This document shows, piece by piece, positions 1-7,458 of a stretch of 39,354 nt of DNA. The translations under genes were made by a program, and so were the position numbers. This stretch comes from JBFMDN01 sp040753915 (GTDB taxonomy: Bacteria; Desulfobacterota; Desulfomonilia; Desulfomonilales; Desulfomonilaceae): assembly GCA_040753915.1 (NCBI GenBank), contig JBFMDN010000056.1:1-39354 (forward strand), in the 5' to 3' direction. The notes beneath the pieces are model-generated. The model ran no database searches. It saw nothing but the letters and a program-made list of their open reading frames with translations, and had not been told where the DNA came from. Within the stretch, counting starts at the first letter, position 1. Each line of letters starts with the position of its first letter.

Positions 1-165
1 TTCGGCAAGTCTCAGACCTGGTCGCGGCATACCAACGCCTCCCCACGGAAATTAGTGGGATCTCTCATAGCACAAAGCTGCCGCTTTGTCGCGTCATTTG
101 GCGCGTACTTTTATACCGCTCACTATAACTTCTTTCCCCAAAAAAAAATATGTGCCGCGACTATA

Positions 166-183
166 TAACTGAACTCTTGCGAA
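166..183. repeat. Left terminal inverted repeat of the IS
   Basis: The 18 bases starting taactgaactc are the exact reverse complement of 1591-1608. This is the end beyond the transposase stop codon. Confidence 0.85.
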
Positions 184-257
184 ATAGGCGTAACAAGAAG
201 CGAAAGAGAAAAGTATATCCTGGGCTTGTTTCTTTTGGTAAATGGCACGGTGGTCGA

Positions 258-1460
258 TCAGTAGCCGAAAGCGAGCCGGGAGATCTGCTCGTGAGACTGG
301 CCTTGATTCGACATCGTGATAATCCATCGCACAAGCCCTGTGAAAACGGTTTTTGTAACAGATCTTACCCCGTCCCCCAACGTAGGGGTGCGTTTGTCAG
401 GGGGGCTTCCGTGAGTGTCCCGCAGACCTCGCACCAGGAGGCTGTACGCCAAGAAGACCAGACACCAATGACGTTTGATACGCCGCAGGTCCCTGAGCTG
501 ATAGTCTTCAAGGCCGAGATTCTGTTTGGCATCCCGGTAGAACCCCTCGATTTTCGAACGTCGAGCGTATGTGGTGAGAATCCTGCTCGATTCCCATTGG
601 AGATTGTCCGTGGCAAAATATGCGGGCTCACCCTGAAGCTCCTCATTGTCGTGGCTGATCACAATCCTGACCCGTCCGACCCCTTTGAGATCGAGCGCTT
701 TAGAGAAAGCCCAGTATGGTGTCTCACCCACCATCACCTTCCGGAAGGCGTCCCGGGAAAGGGTGCTGGCAAAGTCGCGCACCCGCATGTAGGTGCCGCG
801 AATTTTCACGTTCCGATCGGACTTCAGGCGGGTAACCCATCTCAGCGTCTTGCCGTGGAGAAATCTTATGAACTCCTTAGAAGCATACCAATTGTCGAAC
901 AGCACACCTTCGATTTCCAGCCCCAGACCAAGGGCCTGCTCCACAAGTTCTTTCGCCAGGTCGATCTTGGTCTTGAAAGGGACTCCCTTTTCGTTGCAGT
1001 AGTCCTCCTTGAGGTAAAGCCGAAAATGGAGAGGATGGACCGTACCATCGCGTTTGATGAAGAGGGTGGTGACGAGGTTGTGGGCGAGGACGTATCGGTT
1101 CTCGCAGTGGTCCTTGTAGATCCCTACCGCCTCAATAGCCTTGCCGGTCTTGTGGGTGAGCGTATCGTCGATGACGAGCCATCCCTTGCCCTGAAGGTCT
1201 CCCTCGGCCTTGAGGGCCTCCAGCCGTGCATCGTTTACATCATCGTATCCCCATATGCTCCACGTGAGGAAGCGATTGAGGGAGCTCGGATGCCTCCGCT
1301 GAAGGAATGCACGGTTGATACCTTCCACGGTAAGATTGTCCGCGACGATCAGGCCGCAGGCGTACGTCTGGAAATGCCGAAAGGCCGGGGCACCGAAGTG
1401 TTTGCGGTACAGGCCGAGGCAGTTGGCCAGTTCATCGGGAAGGTCCGTAACCAGAGGCAT
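258..1460 (-). CDS. IS4/IS701-family DDE transposase
   Basis: Transposase of 400 residues that would cut and rejoin the ends of the surrounding insertion sequence. The DDE catalytic triad is visible: Asp98/Asp99 in WLVIDDT, Asp189 in VLFDNWYAS, and Glu305 within YARRSKIEGFYRDAK. The last motif fits the IS4-superfamily YREK signature exactly (Y-2-R-3-E-6-K: Tyr298, Arg301, Glu305, Lys312). The ATG at 1460 has a good ribosome binding site (GAGGTGA, about 6 bases upstream). The frame is unbroken, the length is normal for the group, and all catalytic residues are present, so the element may still be active. A long open frame on the other strand over the same span is only a shadow. Confidence 0.93.
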   Translation of the reverse strand: MPLVTDLPDELANCLGLYRKHFGAPAFRHFQTYACGLIVADNLTVEGINRAFLQRRHPSSLNRFLTWSIWGYDDVNDARLEALKAEGDLQGKGWLVIDDTLTHKTGKAIEAVGIYKDHCENRYVLAHNLVTTLFIKRDGTVHPLHFRLYLKEDYCNEKGVPFKTKIDLAKELVEQALGLGLEIEGVLFDNWYASKEFIRFLHGKTLRWVTRLKSDRNVKIRGTYMRVRDFASTLSRDAFRKVMVGETPYWAFSKALDLKGVGRVRIVISHDNEELQGEPAYFATDNLQWESSRILTTYARRSKIEGFYRDAKQNLGLEDYQLRDLRRIKRHWCLVFLAYSLLVRGLRDTHGSPPDKRTPTLGDGVRSVTKTVFTGLVRWIITMSNQGQSHEQISRLAFGY

Positions 1461-1590
1461 TGCGGCTCACCTCGCGTCGCTGGACCTTCTATAGCAGCAG
1501 CATCTCGCGATCTGCAAGCATTTATTTCGCGGTTACCATACTTTTTCTTCGCATCGCTCACCCCATCGCATCCTGAGAAGGCAAACTCAA

Positions 1591-1608
1591 TTCGCAAGAG
1601 TTCAGTTA
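1591..1608. repeat. Right terminal inverted repeat of the IS
   Basis: The 18 bases ttcgcaagagttcagtta are the exact reverse complement of 166-183. This end lies upstream of the transposase start, so the transposase promoter must lie between 1460 and 1608. Confidence 0.85.
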
Positions 1609-1652
1609 AGAAGAGAATCTGGAAAATGAGAATTGAACAATACCCCCCCTAT

Positions 1653-1669
1653 CCCCCCTTGAAGGGGGG
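1653..1669. repeat. C6/G6 hairpin between IS and island genes
   Basis: Six C (1653-1658), five bases of loop, then six G (1664-1669), preceded by another C-run at 1643-1649. It could form a strong short hairpin, but there is no T-run after it, so I do not call it a terminator. Confidence 0.35.
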
Positions 1670-1748
1670 TCCGCTTCGCTATCGGTTCGCGGCGAGTCTG
1701 TATATTTTTTTTCGTAAGAATTTTTCAAGATTACGTACTCTAAAGGTA

Positions 1749-1760
1749 CGGTACGTACCG
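1749..1760. promoter_or_regulatory. 12-bp perfect palindrome upstream of 1784 gene
   Basis: cggtacgtaccg is a perfect palindrome ending 23 bases before the ATG at 1784. Its position suits an operator for the island operon. No matching regulator is identified and I see no convincing -35/-10 pair, so this is a position-based guess. Confidence 0.3.
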
Positions 1761-1783
1761 CGACCCGACACCCAGGAAAGACA

Positions 1784-2236
1784 ATGAACAATCAAACCAC
1801 CAGGCTCATCGAGAACATTCGACGAGTGGCTCGAAAGATCGGTTACCAGGGGCGGGCAGACACCAGAATTCTGGCTTGCGTTTTAGATCATCGACGGATT
1901 CGTCCCCCAAAACACGGGGCGGACTGGCGCCAGACATGGCTCAGGGCCACAAATTACGGGGAAATCAAGGCCGATACGCTCAGTCGGTTTCTGAGGCGCA
2001 ATCTTCCCGAACTATATCAGCGAGGTTGCACGGCTCTACAGGCCGAATGTTGCGACCCAAGCTGCCTCGCTGAATTCGTATCCGAATTTATCCTAAGACG
2101 GTTGCGCGTCACGAGCTGGGAACTCCCGAGCCTGTTGTCCCCGAGGGTGTTGTCCCCGAGGGAGACGAGTCACCCAAAAACATCATGGGGTGGACGATTT
2201 TTCATGACAAAATGCGGGGACGCTACAAAGCCGTGA
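1784..2236 (+). CDS. Hypothetical island protein (150 aa)
   Basis: I do not recognise this 150-residue protein. The start is credible: AGGAAAG lies about 4 bases before the ATG. The N-terminal two thirds are basic and mainly helical in pattern, with many Arg residues (RLIENIRRVARKIGY), which would suit a nucleic-acid-binding protein, but no named fold is evident. Residues of about 117-126 contain a five-residue repeat (LLSPR, VLSPR) made by a 15-bp tandem duplication. The tail after that is low in structure and overlaps the next frame, so the true C-terminus may differ. It is the first gene of the run that leads into the excisionase-like and integrase genes. Confidence 0.55.
   Translation: MNNQTTRLIENIRRVARKIGYQGRADTRILACVLDHRRIRPPKHGADWRQTWLRATNYGEIKADTLSRFLRRNLPELYQRGCTALQAECCDPSCLAEFVSEFILRRLRVTSWELPSLLSPRVLSPRETSHPKTSWGGRFFMTKCGDATKP
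2133..2162 (+). repeat. 15-bp tandem duplication
   Basis: tgttgtccccgaggg occurs twice head to tail (2133-2147, 2148-2162). Fifteen bases is a whole number of codons, so the frame of the surrounding gene is kept and gains one five-residue unit. Confidence 0.9.
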
Positions 2237-2520
2237 AGAGAATCAACGGCAGGCTCAAGTCAATCTACATCGGAAAGGACCCGTCCATCGCTGAAAAAAA
2301 GATCCAGGAATGGCTGGATCGAGAATCGGTGAAAGAGAAGCCTGAGATGTGCAAACCCGCATTGCGAGCTGAAGGCGCGTGCATGCCGGAGAGGAGCCTG
2401 TGGGATCTCATCGAAGCAGAGCGGACTGCCAAGCGGGGCGCTGAGGGCCCGTCTCGTGGAGCGAGCAGGATGAGACCTGAGAAAACCATCACCAGGAGCC
2501 GCTCCCGGGCCACTGGGTAA
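2185..2520 (+). CDS. Hypothetical island protein with basic N-terminus
   Basis: Unrecognised protein of up to 111 residues. The N-terminal half (MRGRYKAVKRINGRLKSIYI, then GKDPSIAEKKIQEWL) has the strand-strand-strand-helix look of small DNA-contacting domains found beside integrases and in phage-like islands; this is a resemblance only. The C-terminal third is Arg/Ser-rich and looks disordered. The start is uncertain: the ATG at 2185 and a second in-frame ATG at 2212 both lack a clear Shine-Dalgarno, and the frame overlaps the previous gene by about 50 bases. The previous gene's poorly structured tail suggests one of the two boundaries is wrong. Confidence 0.5.
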   Translation: MGWTIFHDKMRGRYKAVKRINGRLKSIYIGKDPSIAEKKIQEWLDRESVKEKPEMCKPALRAEGACMPERSLWDLIEAERTAKRGAEGPSRGASRMRPEKTITRSRSRATG

Positions 2521-2629
2521 CATAACGAGACGTTGAGCGCTCCCCGTCCGCGACTCGGCTCCCGAGCGCGGGCGTGGGGCATTGTCGGATTCGAGGAGAA
2601 AAATCGAGTCACGCGATGGATGGTTGATC

Positions 2630-2944
2630 ATGGAAGACGAGCTTTTTACCGTACAACAGGCTGCCGATTACTTGAGGATCTCGGTCCGGGAAATTCAGCG
2701 ATTGTGCCAGCAACGAAGAATCGACTTCTATCAAATCTCTCCACGGAAGCGACTTTTTGCGAGACGGCATATTCAGGACTTCCTGAACGAAGTCACGGTT
2801 ACGTCTCTTACGCGGAAGAAGGTTGACCGAAATGCTGCATTTCCGGTACCCTGTCCCCAGAGAGGGGGTGAAACGAAGTCGCGCTTACAGGAAGATTCGA
2901 GGAAAGGCTTTTCCAGCATCAGAAAGGAGCTGAGCACGCTATGA
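2630..2944 (+). CDS. Excisionase-like helix-turn-helix protein
   Basis: DNA-binding protein of 104 residues with a MerR/Xis-type winged helix. Residues 4-50 (LFTVQQAADYLRISVREIQR followed by LCQQRRIDFYQISPRKRLFA) match the pattern of the HTH_17 / excisionase family: helix, turn, recognition helix, then a wing and an RR-HIQDFL helix. Such proteins bend DNA at an attachment site and bias the integrase towards excision. The stop codon overlaps the integrase start (ATGA at 2941-2944), so the two are probably translated in a coupled way. I chose the ATG at 2630; a TTG at 2582 would add 16 residues. The tail after about residue 60 is Ser/Arg-rich and unassigned. Confidence 0.75.
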   Translation: MEDELFTVQQAADYLRISVREIQRLCQQRRIDFYQISPRKRLFARRHIQDFLNEVTVTSLTRKKVDRNAAFPVPCPQRGGETKSRLQEDSRKGFSSIRKELSTL

Positions 2945-4220
2945 TCCTGCGTCGCGGGAAAGCCTGGTATCTGAAAATCAAACCGTTCGGGCACCCGATC
3001 TGGGTGCGGACACTGGCGGGCACGAAGCAAGAAGCACGGGAGATCGAGCGGGCCGTCCTGATAGCTCTCAGAGTGGACGATTACCGCTCGCTGTGGCCGG
3101 AAGCACGGGAAGTCTGCCTGCGGATTTACGAGAACCAAGGGTGGACGGCTCCCGAAGATCTGGTCAAAAAACGGGAAGAGCCAAAAAGAGAGCTGACCCT
3201 GTGGGACGCTGCGAAGATCTTTTTCGATTACCCGACTGTCAGGAACGCGAAAGCGAAGGAGAGGTATACGTACGCGCTTGGTCACATCATAGAGGCATGG
3301 GGCAAAAACAGGCCGTTGAATTCGATCAAAGTGGCAGACGTGAGGGCATACCAAGCCAAAAGGCTTCAAACAGGCGCTTCACCGTCCACAGTCAATTGGG
3401 AAAAGGGAACTCTGTCAAAGCTCTTCCAAGTTATGCTTGAACTTGAGCACGTGGAGTCGAACCCGGTACGACAGGTGAAGAATCTCAGCCAGAAGTCTGA
3501 GGAACGACAGGTCTACCTCTCGTTCTCGGACGTGGAAAAGATCGCCGGAAAGTGCCCGGAGTGGTTCAGGCCGATCTTGTGGACTGCCTACTATTCCGGA
3601 ATGAGGCGAGGGGAGATTGTCGATCTTACTCGGAACCGGGTGAATCTGTCCAAGCGGATGATCTACCTCGGACCAGAGGATACCAAGGAGGGGCACTGGA
3701 AGAGGGTCCCAATTCACCGGGAGCTGGTTCCGTTCTCGAAGACGCCATGAAGGTATCAGCGCTTGGGAATGATCGCGTCTTTCTGCTCACAGACGAGGCA
3801 GGCACTCGGGTGCCCACGCTTGAAGCGGTCAGAAACTGTTGGCTGCGGGCACTCGAAGCAATCGACGCTGAACTACAGAAAGCAGCGGAGAAGGACCCGA
3901 CTATCACCCCATGGCCGAAGCCGTGGCCACGATTCCACGACCTACGGGCCACATGGCGAACCAATGCCAGGAGATCCGGAGTTGATCCCCAAATAGCGGA
4001 AAGCATCCTCGGGCACTGGTTCAAGGGAAAATCTGTCAACGACCGATACGGATTCATTTCTGATGAAGAACTGGTCAAAGCCATAGACAAAATGAGCTTC
4101 GATCACGGAGAAAGCGTCGTTCTTGTGGCAAAATCTAGTCTGGGAGCCGAAAAAAGCGCCAGGGGTAGCAACAGGGTAGCAAAATCATCTCCAAAGAAGA
4201 AAGGCCAAGCACTTGCTTGA
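2941..4220 (+). pseudogene. Tyrosine recombinase/integrase, frameshifted
   Basis: Phage-type integrase that would recombine the island with the neighbouring tRNA-Ala gene. It is read in two frames. The first (2941-3750) gives an arm-binding N-terminus, a SAM-like core-binding domain (about 85-180) and the start of the catalytic domain with Arg222 in SGMRRGEI and Lys in TKEGHWKRVPIH. The second frame continues from about 3733 as VLEDAMKVSALG and supplies the rest: HDLRATW, LGHW and the Tyr nucleophile in NDRYGF. All catalytic residues are therefore present. One extra G at about 3732 (ccgttc to ccggttc) would restore a protein of about 425 residues. It is either a recent single-base loss or a sequencing error. 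It ends 30 bases from the 3' end of tRNA-Ala. Confidence 0.88.
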
Positions 4221-4250
4221 CCCGGCATCTAATAATATCAGCCAGTTATC

Positions 4251-4325
4251 TGGTGGAGATGAAGGGATTTGAACCCTCGACCCCCGCGTTGCGAACGCGG
4301 TGCTCTCCCGCTGAGCTACATCCCC
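4251..4325 (-). tRNA. tRNA-Ala (anticodon CGC)
   Basis: 75-nt tRNA on the minus strand including an encoded CCA end. The acceptor pairs GGGGATG with CATCTCC. The D-arm reads TAGCTCAGCGGGAGAGC, the anticodon stem is CCGCG/CGCGG around the loop TTCGCAA (anticodon CGC), and the T-arm contains GGTTCAAATCC. The 3' end faces the integrase, as expected when the tRNA serves as the attachment site. I find no second copy of the 3' end in positions 1-4250, so the other end of the island is probably to the left of the window. Confidence 0.97.
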
Positions 4326-4733
4326 ACAAACCGCCACCCTACAAGGTTTTGGCGGCCTTGTCAAGGGACGAATTTCTTCGTACTGCAATGCGATTAAACT
4401 TCCCACGAAGCTGTCCAAGCGCTCACAAAAGTTCTCGGACGCTGAGTCGCTACGTGTCAGAGGCGACAGTCGCGACGATACCATCGGGAAAGCTCACACA
4501 CGTGCAGCGTACCTCCCGAGGCGCACGCCGGCGGGGGGAGGGCAGGGTCGATCCGGCAGACAGCTACGGAGGAACAAAGGAGCATATCGGTCCAGGACGT
4601 CCGGTTCTTGGAACCTATCGGCCGGTTTGCGCGTCTTATGTTGTAAAGGGCCTCTGACCCTGCAAGAGGCAGGGAAGGCTGGGAACTTTGTCCGGAAACG
4701 TAGTTTGGGATGGTTCGAGCGGTCGACTCGGGG
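4326..4733. other. Gene-free stretch between tRNA-Ala and tRNA-Leu
   Basis: No convincing gene. Open frames here run across one or other tRNA, lack ribosome binding sites and have no recognisable domain. It should carry the tRNA-Ala promoter (minus strand, near 4330-4400), but I cannot point to clear boxes. Confidence 0.6.
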
Positions 4734-4739
4734 TATAAT
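4734..4739 (+). promoter_or_regulatory. -10 box of the tRNA-Leu promoter
   Basis: A consensus TATAAT in the context ggggTATAATgcc, about 50 bases before the tRNA-Leu start. This would give a 5' leader of roughly 43 bases. No good -35 box is seen at the right distance. Confidence 0.55.
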
Positions 4740-4789
4740 GCCTCAGATGATTGTTCCCCTGTGCGGACACGAGATGAGGAGGAACCAGA

Positions 4790-4875
4790 GCGAGAGTGGC
4801 GGAATTTGGCAGACGCACCGGACTTAGGATCCGGCGGGGCAACCCTTGGGGGTTCGAGTCCCCCCTCTCGCACCA
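4790..4875 (+). tRNA. tRNA-Leu (anticodon TAG)
   Basis: 86-nt class II tRNA with encoded CCA. The acceptor GCGAGAG pairs with CTCTCGC. The anticodon stem CCGGA/TCCGG encloses the loop CTTAGGA (anticodon TAG, reads CUA). A long variable arm (CGGGGCAACCCTTG) and a T-arm with GGTTCGAGTCC complete it. Confidence 0.97.
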
Positions 4876-4908
4876 TCGTGTATCAGAGCTGATATCATGA
4901 GGTATGTC

Positions 4909-5196
4909 ATGAAACACATAATCGTAGTGATGGCGGCTATTGCTTCGCTTCTGCTGCTGATTCCGGGATCCAGCCCGGGCCAGTATTACGGCTACTATTC
5001 ACCCTATTACGCGGTCCCCCCGCCCCAACCGACACCCCAGGCTCCTGGGCAAGCGTGGCTCTATTATCGCTTGAAACCCGATCCCCTCATGTACTGGAAA
5101 TGGAATCGACAGAACGCCTTCTCAGACTTTCTCCAATTCCAAAGGAGCCCGCAGAATCCTGAGAGTGACCTGAGCTATATGTTGAGAACGTTTTGA
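4909..5196 (+). CDS. Small exported protein, Tyr/Pro-rich
   Basis: Unrecognised protein of 95 residues. A clear signal peptide (MKHIIVVMAAIASLLLLIPG) is followed by a Tyr/Gly/Pro-rich stretch (QYYGYYSPYYAVPPPQP) and a short tail with several Trp and Tyr. No Cys follows the signal peptide, so it is probably periplasmic or surface-associated rather than a lipoprotein. I chose the ATG at 4909 because GAGG lies about 6 bases upstream; an ATG at 4897 would add four residues. It begins 33 bases after tRNA-Leu and could share its transcript. It ends in front of a strong stem-loop. Confidence 0.65.
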   Translation: MKHIIVVMAAIASLLLLIPGSSPGQYYGYYSPYYAVPPPQPTPQAPGQAWLYYRLKPDPLMYWKWNRQNAFSDFLQFQRSPQNPESDLSYMLRTF

Positions 5197-5241
5197 CCCA
5201 GCGGGTGCTCTCTGGGCAGCCCGAAGGCGACGAGAAGCCTG

Positions 5242-5270
5242 TCCCACGCCGGATCCCATCCGGTGTGGGA
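5242..5270. terminator. 13-bp stem-loop between convergent genes
   Basis: The arms tcccacgccggat (5242-5254) and atccggtgtggga (5258-5270) pair over 13 bases with a single G-T wobble around a ccc loop. It lies between the plus-strand gene ending at 5196 and the minus-strand operon ending at 5357, so it could end transcription both ways. There is no T-run, so Rho-independent activity is unproven. Confidence 0.6.
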
Positions 5271-5356
5271 AACAACCTGCGCTCAAGGTCCCACTCCCGA
5301 GAGAGAGCCGAGCAACGACATGACACAAGAGTGTAGGCTCCACAATGGACTTCCGA

Positions 5357-6229
5357 TCACGAGGGATCTATCCTCACGAACGTTATGGCCAAGAAGGTGT
5401 TGTTGATATAGCGCCTCAGCTCGAAAGACGTCTGCACATCCTCCAAGGAAACAGCCAATCCCACCCTGCTGAGCTCTTGGAGAATGAGATCAGTCCTGTG
5501 TCCGAAGTTCATTCTCTGCAACACCTGATTTATCGTGGAGACGGACGCGTTCCCGGGCGGAGGGATGATGCTCTCCTTGTCCGTTCGCGTGAGTGCAAAC
5601 CTGAGCGACACCTCGTACGCTCCCACCTTTGTTCTGACACTCACCTCTTTGTCCGATCTGGTCGATTCCACCTCCGTCGGCAAGTAACGGCGGAAGATCG
5701 ATTCCGTAAGGTTTTGTTGACACAGGTAGAGAATCGACGAGAGATCGTAGATATCCAGCGGACGACGTTCCAGATTTTCTATGAACGTGGTCCCTCCCTT
5801 AAACTCGACTGAGCTGGGAAAGGGGTCGTTCTTGTTCGCAATCAAGTCGATGATTGTGTTTCCGAGGGAGCAAGAAAGAGCAATGGGATTGTCTCCGGTG
5901 TCGATCCCCTGATTGCGTATCTTGCTGACTATGAGGCCGTGATCGTGAGACGCTGTGATCCTCTGGATCACCTGCTGCATGAAAAAGGGATTTGTGTTGA
6001 ACTTTTCCGAGAGAATGATGCGCCGCATTTTTTGGACGTGCATTTCGAGGAAGTAACGCTCTGCGGGCAGATAAAGGCTGACCGTGTCAGGAGATTGGGA
6101 TTCGCGGGAGAGATAGCGTCTCCATATTTCGTTAAGATTGTATTCTTTCATAAGGCCGAGGACGGTTAGGAAATCGAACCCGTCTACGGAACGATTCTCA
6201 GCCTCACACACGGGAAAAAGTGCACTCAT
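5357..6229 (-). CDS. Unknown protein, last gene of the Fe-S/sensor/SpoIIE operon
   Basis: I do not recognise this 290-residue soluble protein. It has no signal peptide or membrane segment. The first 130 residues look helical (FDFLTVLGLMKEYNLNEIWR; MQQVIQRITASHDHGLIVSK), the middle has alternating strands, and the end is again mixed. Cysteines are few, so a metal cluster is unlikely. Two starts are possible. The ATG at 6229 follows a good AAGGTGAAGAG site. An upstream ATG at 6301 overlaps the phosphatase stop codon (TGATG) and would add 24 residues (MAVQPIFRRLSS). Either way it is translated directly after the phosphatase, so it may be its partner, substrate or output. Confidence 0.8.
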   Translation of the reverse strand: MSALFPVCEAENRSVDGFDFLTVLGLMKEYNLNEIWRRYLSRESQSPDTVSLYLPAERYFLEMHVQKMRRIILSEKFNTNPFFMQQVIQRITASHDHGLIVSKIRNQGIDTGDNPIALSCSLGNTIIDLIANKNDPFPSSVEFKGGTTFIENLERRPLDIYDLSSILYLCQQNLTESIFRRYLPTEVESTRSDKEVSVRTKVGAYEVSLRFALTRTDKESIIPPPGNASVSTINQVLQRMNFGHRTDLILQELSRVGLAVSLEDVQTSFELRRYINNTFLAITFVRIDPS

Positions 6230-6300
6230 TCTCTTCACCTTCCTGTTACCGATAGAGGGATGTCCGGAGGATAGTCGCCGGAAGATTGGCTGAACTGCCA

Positions 6301-7458
6301 TCAGTGGATTTCCAGGGTCACCTCCTTGCCCTGTTCCCTGAGAAGGGCGGCAATTGCCTGGACGCTCCGGCTCTTGAATCCCATTTCCTGAGGAAGGTTC
6401 GGATTGAGGTGCGCGGGATTTATGGCCTGTCCCAAGTAAATCACAATTGAATCCGCGTAAAGAAATTCCCATGCGAGACGGCTCGCTCCATCTCGCTGTC
6501 CGACTAGGGCGTCAATGTCTTTCACGGACTGGAGTATCTCCAGCGCTCGGTTCACCGTGTGGACTCCCTCGGTTACCAGATCCACGCCTTCGAGCTTTCC
6601 CGTGGGTGGTATTCTTTCGGTCATGCTGGAGAGGTCGACGACCACGTCCTTGCCCAGAGCCTTCCCAAGAATTGCGGCGGTTGTTCCACCGCTGACGATT
6701 TTTCGGCCGTTTGCTGCCATGAACTTTTCGACCACCGCTGCGTCATCTCCTTTATTGACAGGGGGGCCGATCATGAAAGAGGCAAAACGCTTCGGGCGGA
6801 TTTTCAGGACGCCCGCGGTCGTGTCATCGCCAGGTCTGCTTTCGTAAAGCTGATTCGCGTGATCCACGAGGATTTGTGCAATCTTCTGGGCGGACGCATC
6901 GTCGTACACCTGTGTTTCCAGAAACTTGGCTATTTTTTCCCAATCCCAGCCCAGATTAAGGAGCCCTCCGATACCCGCATGGATCTCTCCGTCACTCACG
7001 GCGACAAACCAATCTCCAGGCTCCACATGAACGTGTGCTTCTCGAATCGTCCTCGTTCCGTAGACGCGCTCCTTGTATTTGAGCTCGCTTACGTATCCTC
7101 GCTTAAGAAAAAACGTGGGGGGATTGTCGAACTCGGCGAGGTAGGCTCTGCCATCGTCCTGGACCTTTATCAGGGTGAAGGTACTGTAGGCGATTTTCCG
7201 AACTTTGCACGTAGGGAGCGTATCGCTCAATGTATCGACCACTTCTTCGAGTGGTAACCCGCGCTCCATAAGTCTCGTTGCTATCTTCGTGGTAAGAGTT
7301 GCCAGAATGTTGGCTTTTACGCCGCTTCCCAGCCCATCCGAAAGAACCATGAGCTTGCCGCCGTCGATTGGAGCGATCGAGAGCGAATCACCGCACAGGA
7401 TCTCTCCAAACTTGCTGATGTGCGCACCGCCTGATTCGATGAAAAGCTTCTCATTCAT
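6301..7458 (-). CDS. SpoIIE/PP2C-family protein phosphatase
   Basis: Serine/threonine phosphatase of 385 residues. The PP2C metal-binding acids are visible: CGDSLS (Asp24), VLSDGLGSG (Asp41), AVSDGEIHAG and RPGDDTTAGVL. A two-metal site at these positions hydrolyses phosphoserine or phosphothreonine, typically on anti-sigma-factor antagonists or, in hydrogenase-linked operons, on unknown targets. The phosphatase domain ends near residue 220. The remaining 165 residues form a separate extension (ASFMIGPPVNKGDDAAVVEK onward) without a named domain. The start overlaps the end of the sensor gene (ATGA, 7455-7458), so the two are coupled and the sensor probably controls the phosphatase. Confidence 0.9.
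   Translation of the reverse strand: MNEKLFIESGGAHISKFGEILCGDSLSIAPIDGGKLMVLSDGLGSGVKANILATLTTKIATRLMERGLPLEEVVDTLSDTLPTCKVRKIAYSTFTLIKVQDDGRAYLAEFDNPPTFFLKRGYVSELKYKERVYGTRTIREAHVHVEPGDWFVAVSDGEIHAGIGGLLNLGWDWEKIAKFLETQVYDDASAQKIAQILVDHANQLYESRPGDDTTAGVLKIRPKRFASFMIGPPVNKGDDAAVVEKFMAANGRKIVSGGTTAAILGKALGKDVVVDLSSMTERIPPTGKLEGVDLVTEGVHTVNRALEILQSVKDIDALVGQRDGASRLAWEFLYADSIVIYLGQAINPAHLNPNLPQEMGFKSRSVQAIAALLREQGKEVTLEIH

Larger units (their letters stand above)
166..1608 (-). mobile_element. IS4/IS701-type insertion sequence
   Basis: A complete insertion sequence of about 1.44 kb. It is bounded by 18-bp perfect terminal inverted repeats (166-183 and 1591-1608) and holds one DDE transposase gene on the minus strand. 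Length, single gene and the YREK signature of the transposase all fit the IS4 superfamily, probably IS701 or a related group; I cannot assign the family from sequence alone. I see no target-site duplication: the 5 bases outside the left end (ctata) and the right end (agaag) do not match. That fits an old insertion, recombination between two copies, or ends mis-set by a few bases. It sits inside the integrase-bearing island at the left of the window. Confidence 0.85.

Noticed and set aside
150..1787. Open frame of 545 codons on the plus strand
   Set aside because: It is antisense to the intact transposase, crosses both IS ends and has no recognisable domain.
3725..3740. Programmed frameshift in the integrase
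   Set aside because: No slippery heptamer or downstream structure is evident; a missing G is simpler.
1..4250. Second attachment site (direct repeat of the tRNA-Ala 3' end)
   Set aside because: I looked for the tRNA 3' sequence in this span and found no copy.
4457..4917. Minus-strand frames across tRNA-Leu
   Set aside because: They run through a clear tRNA gene and lack ribosome binding sites.
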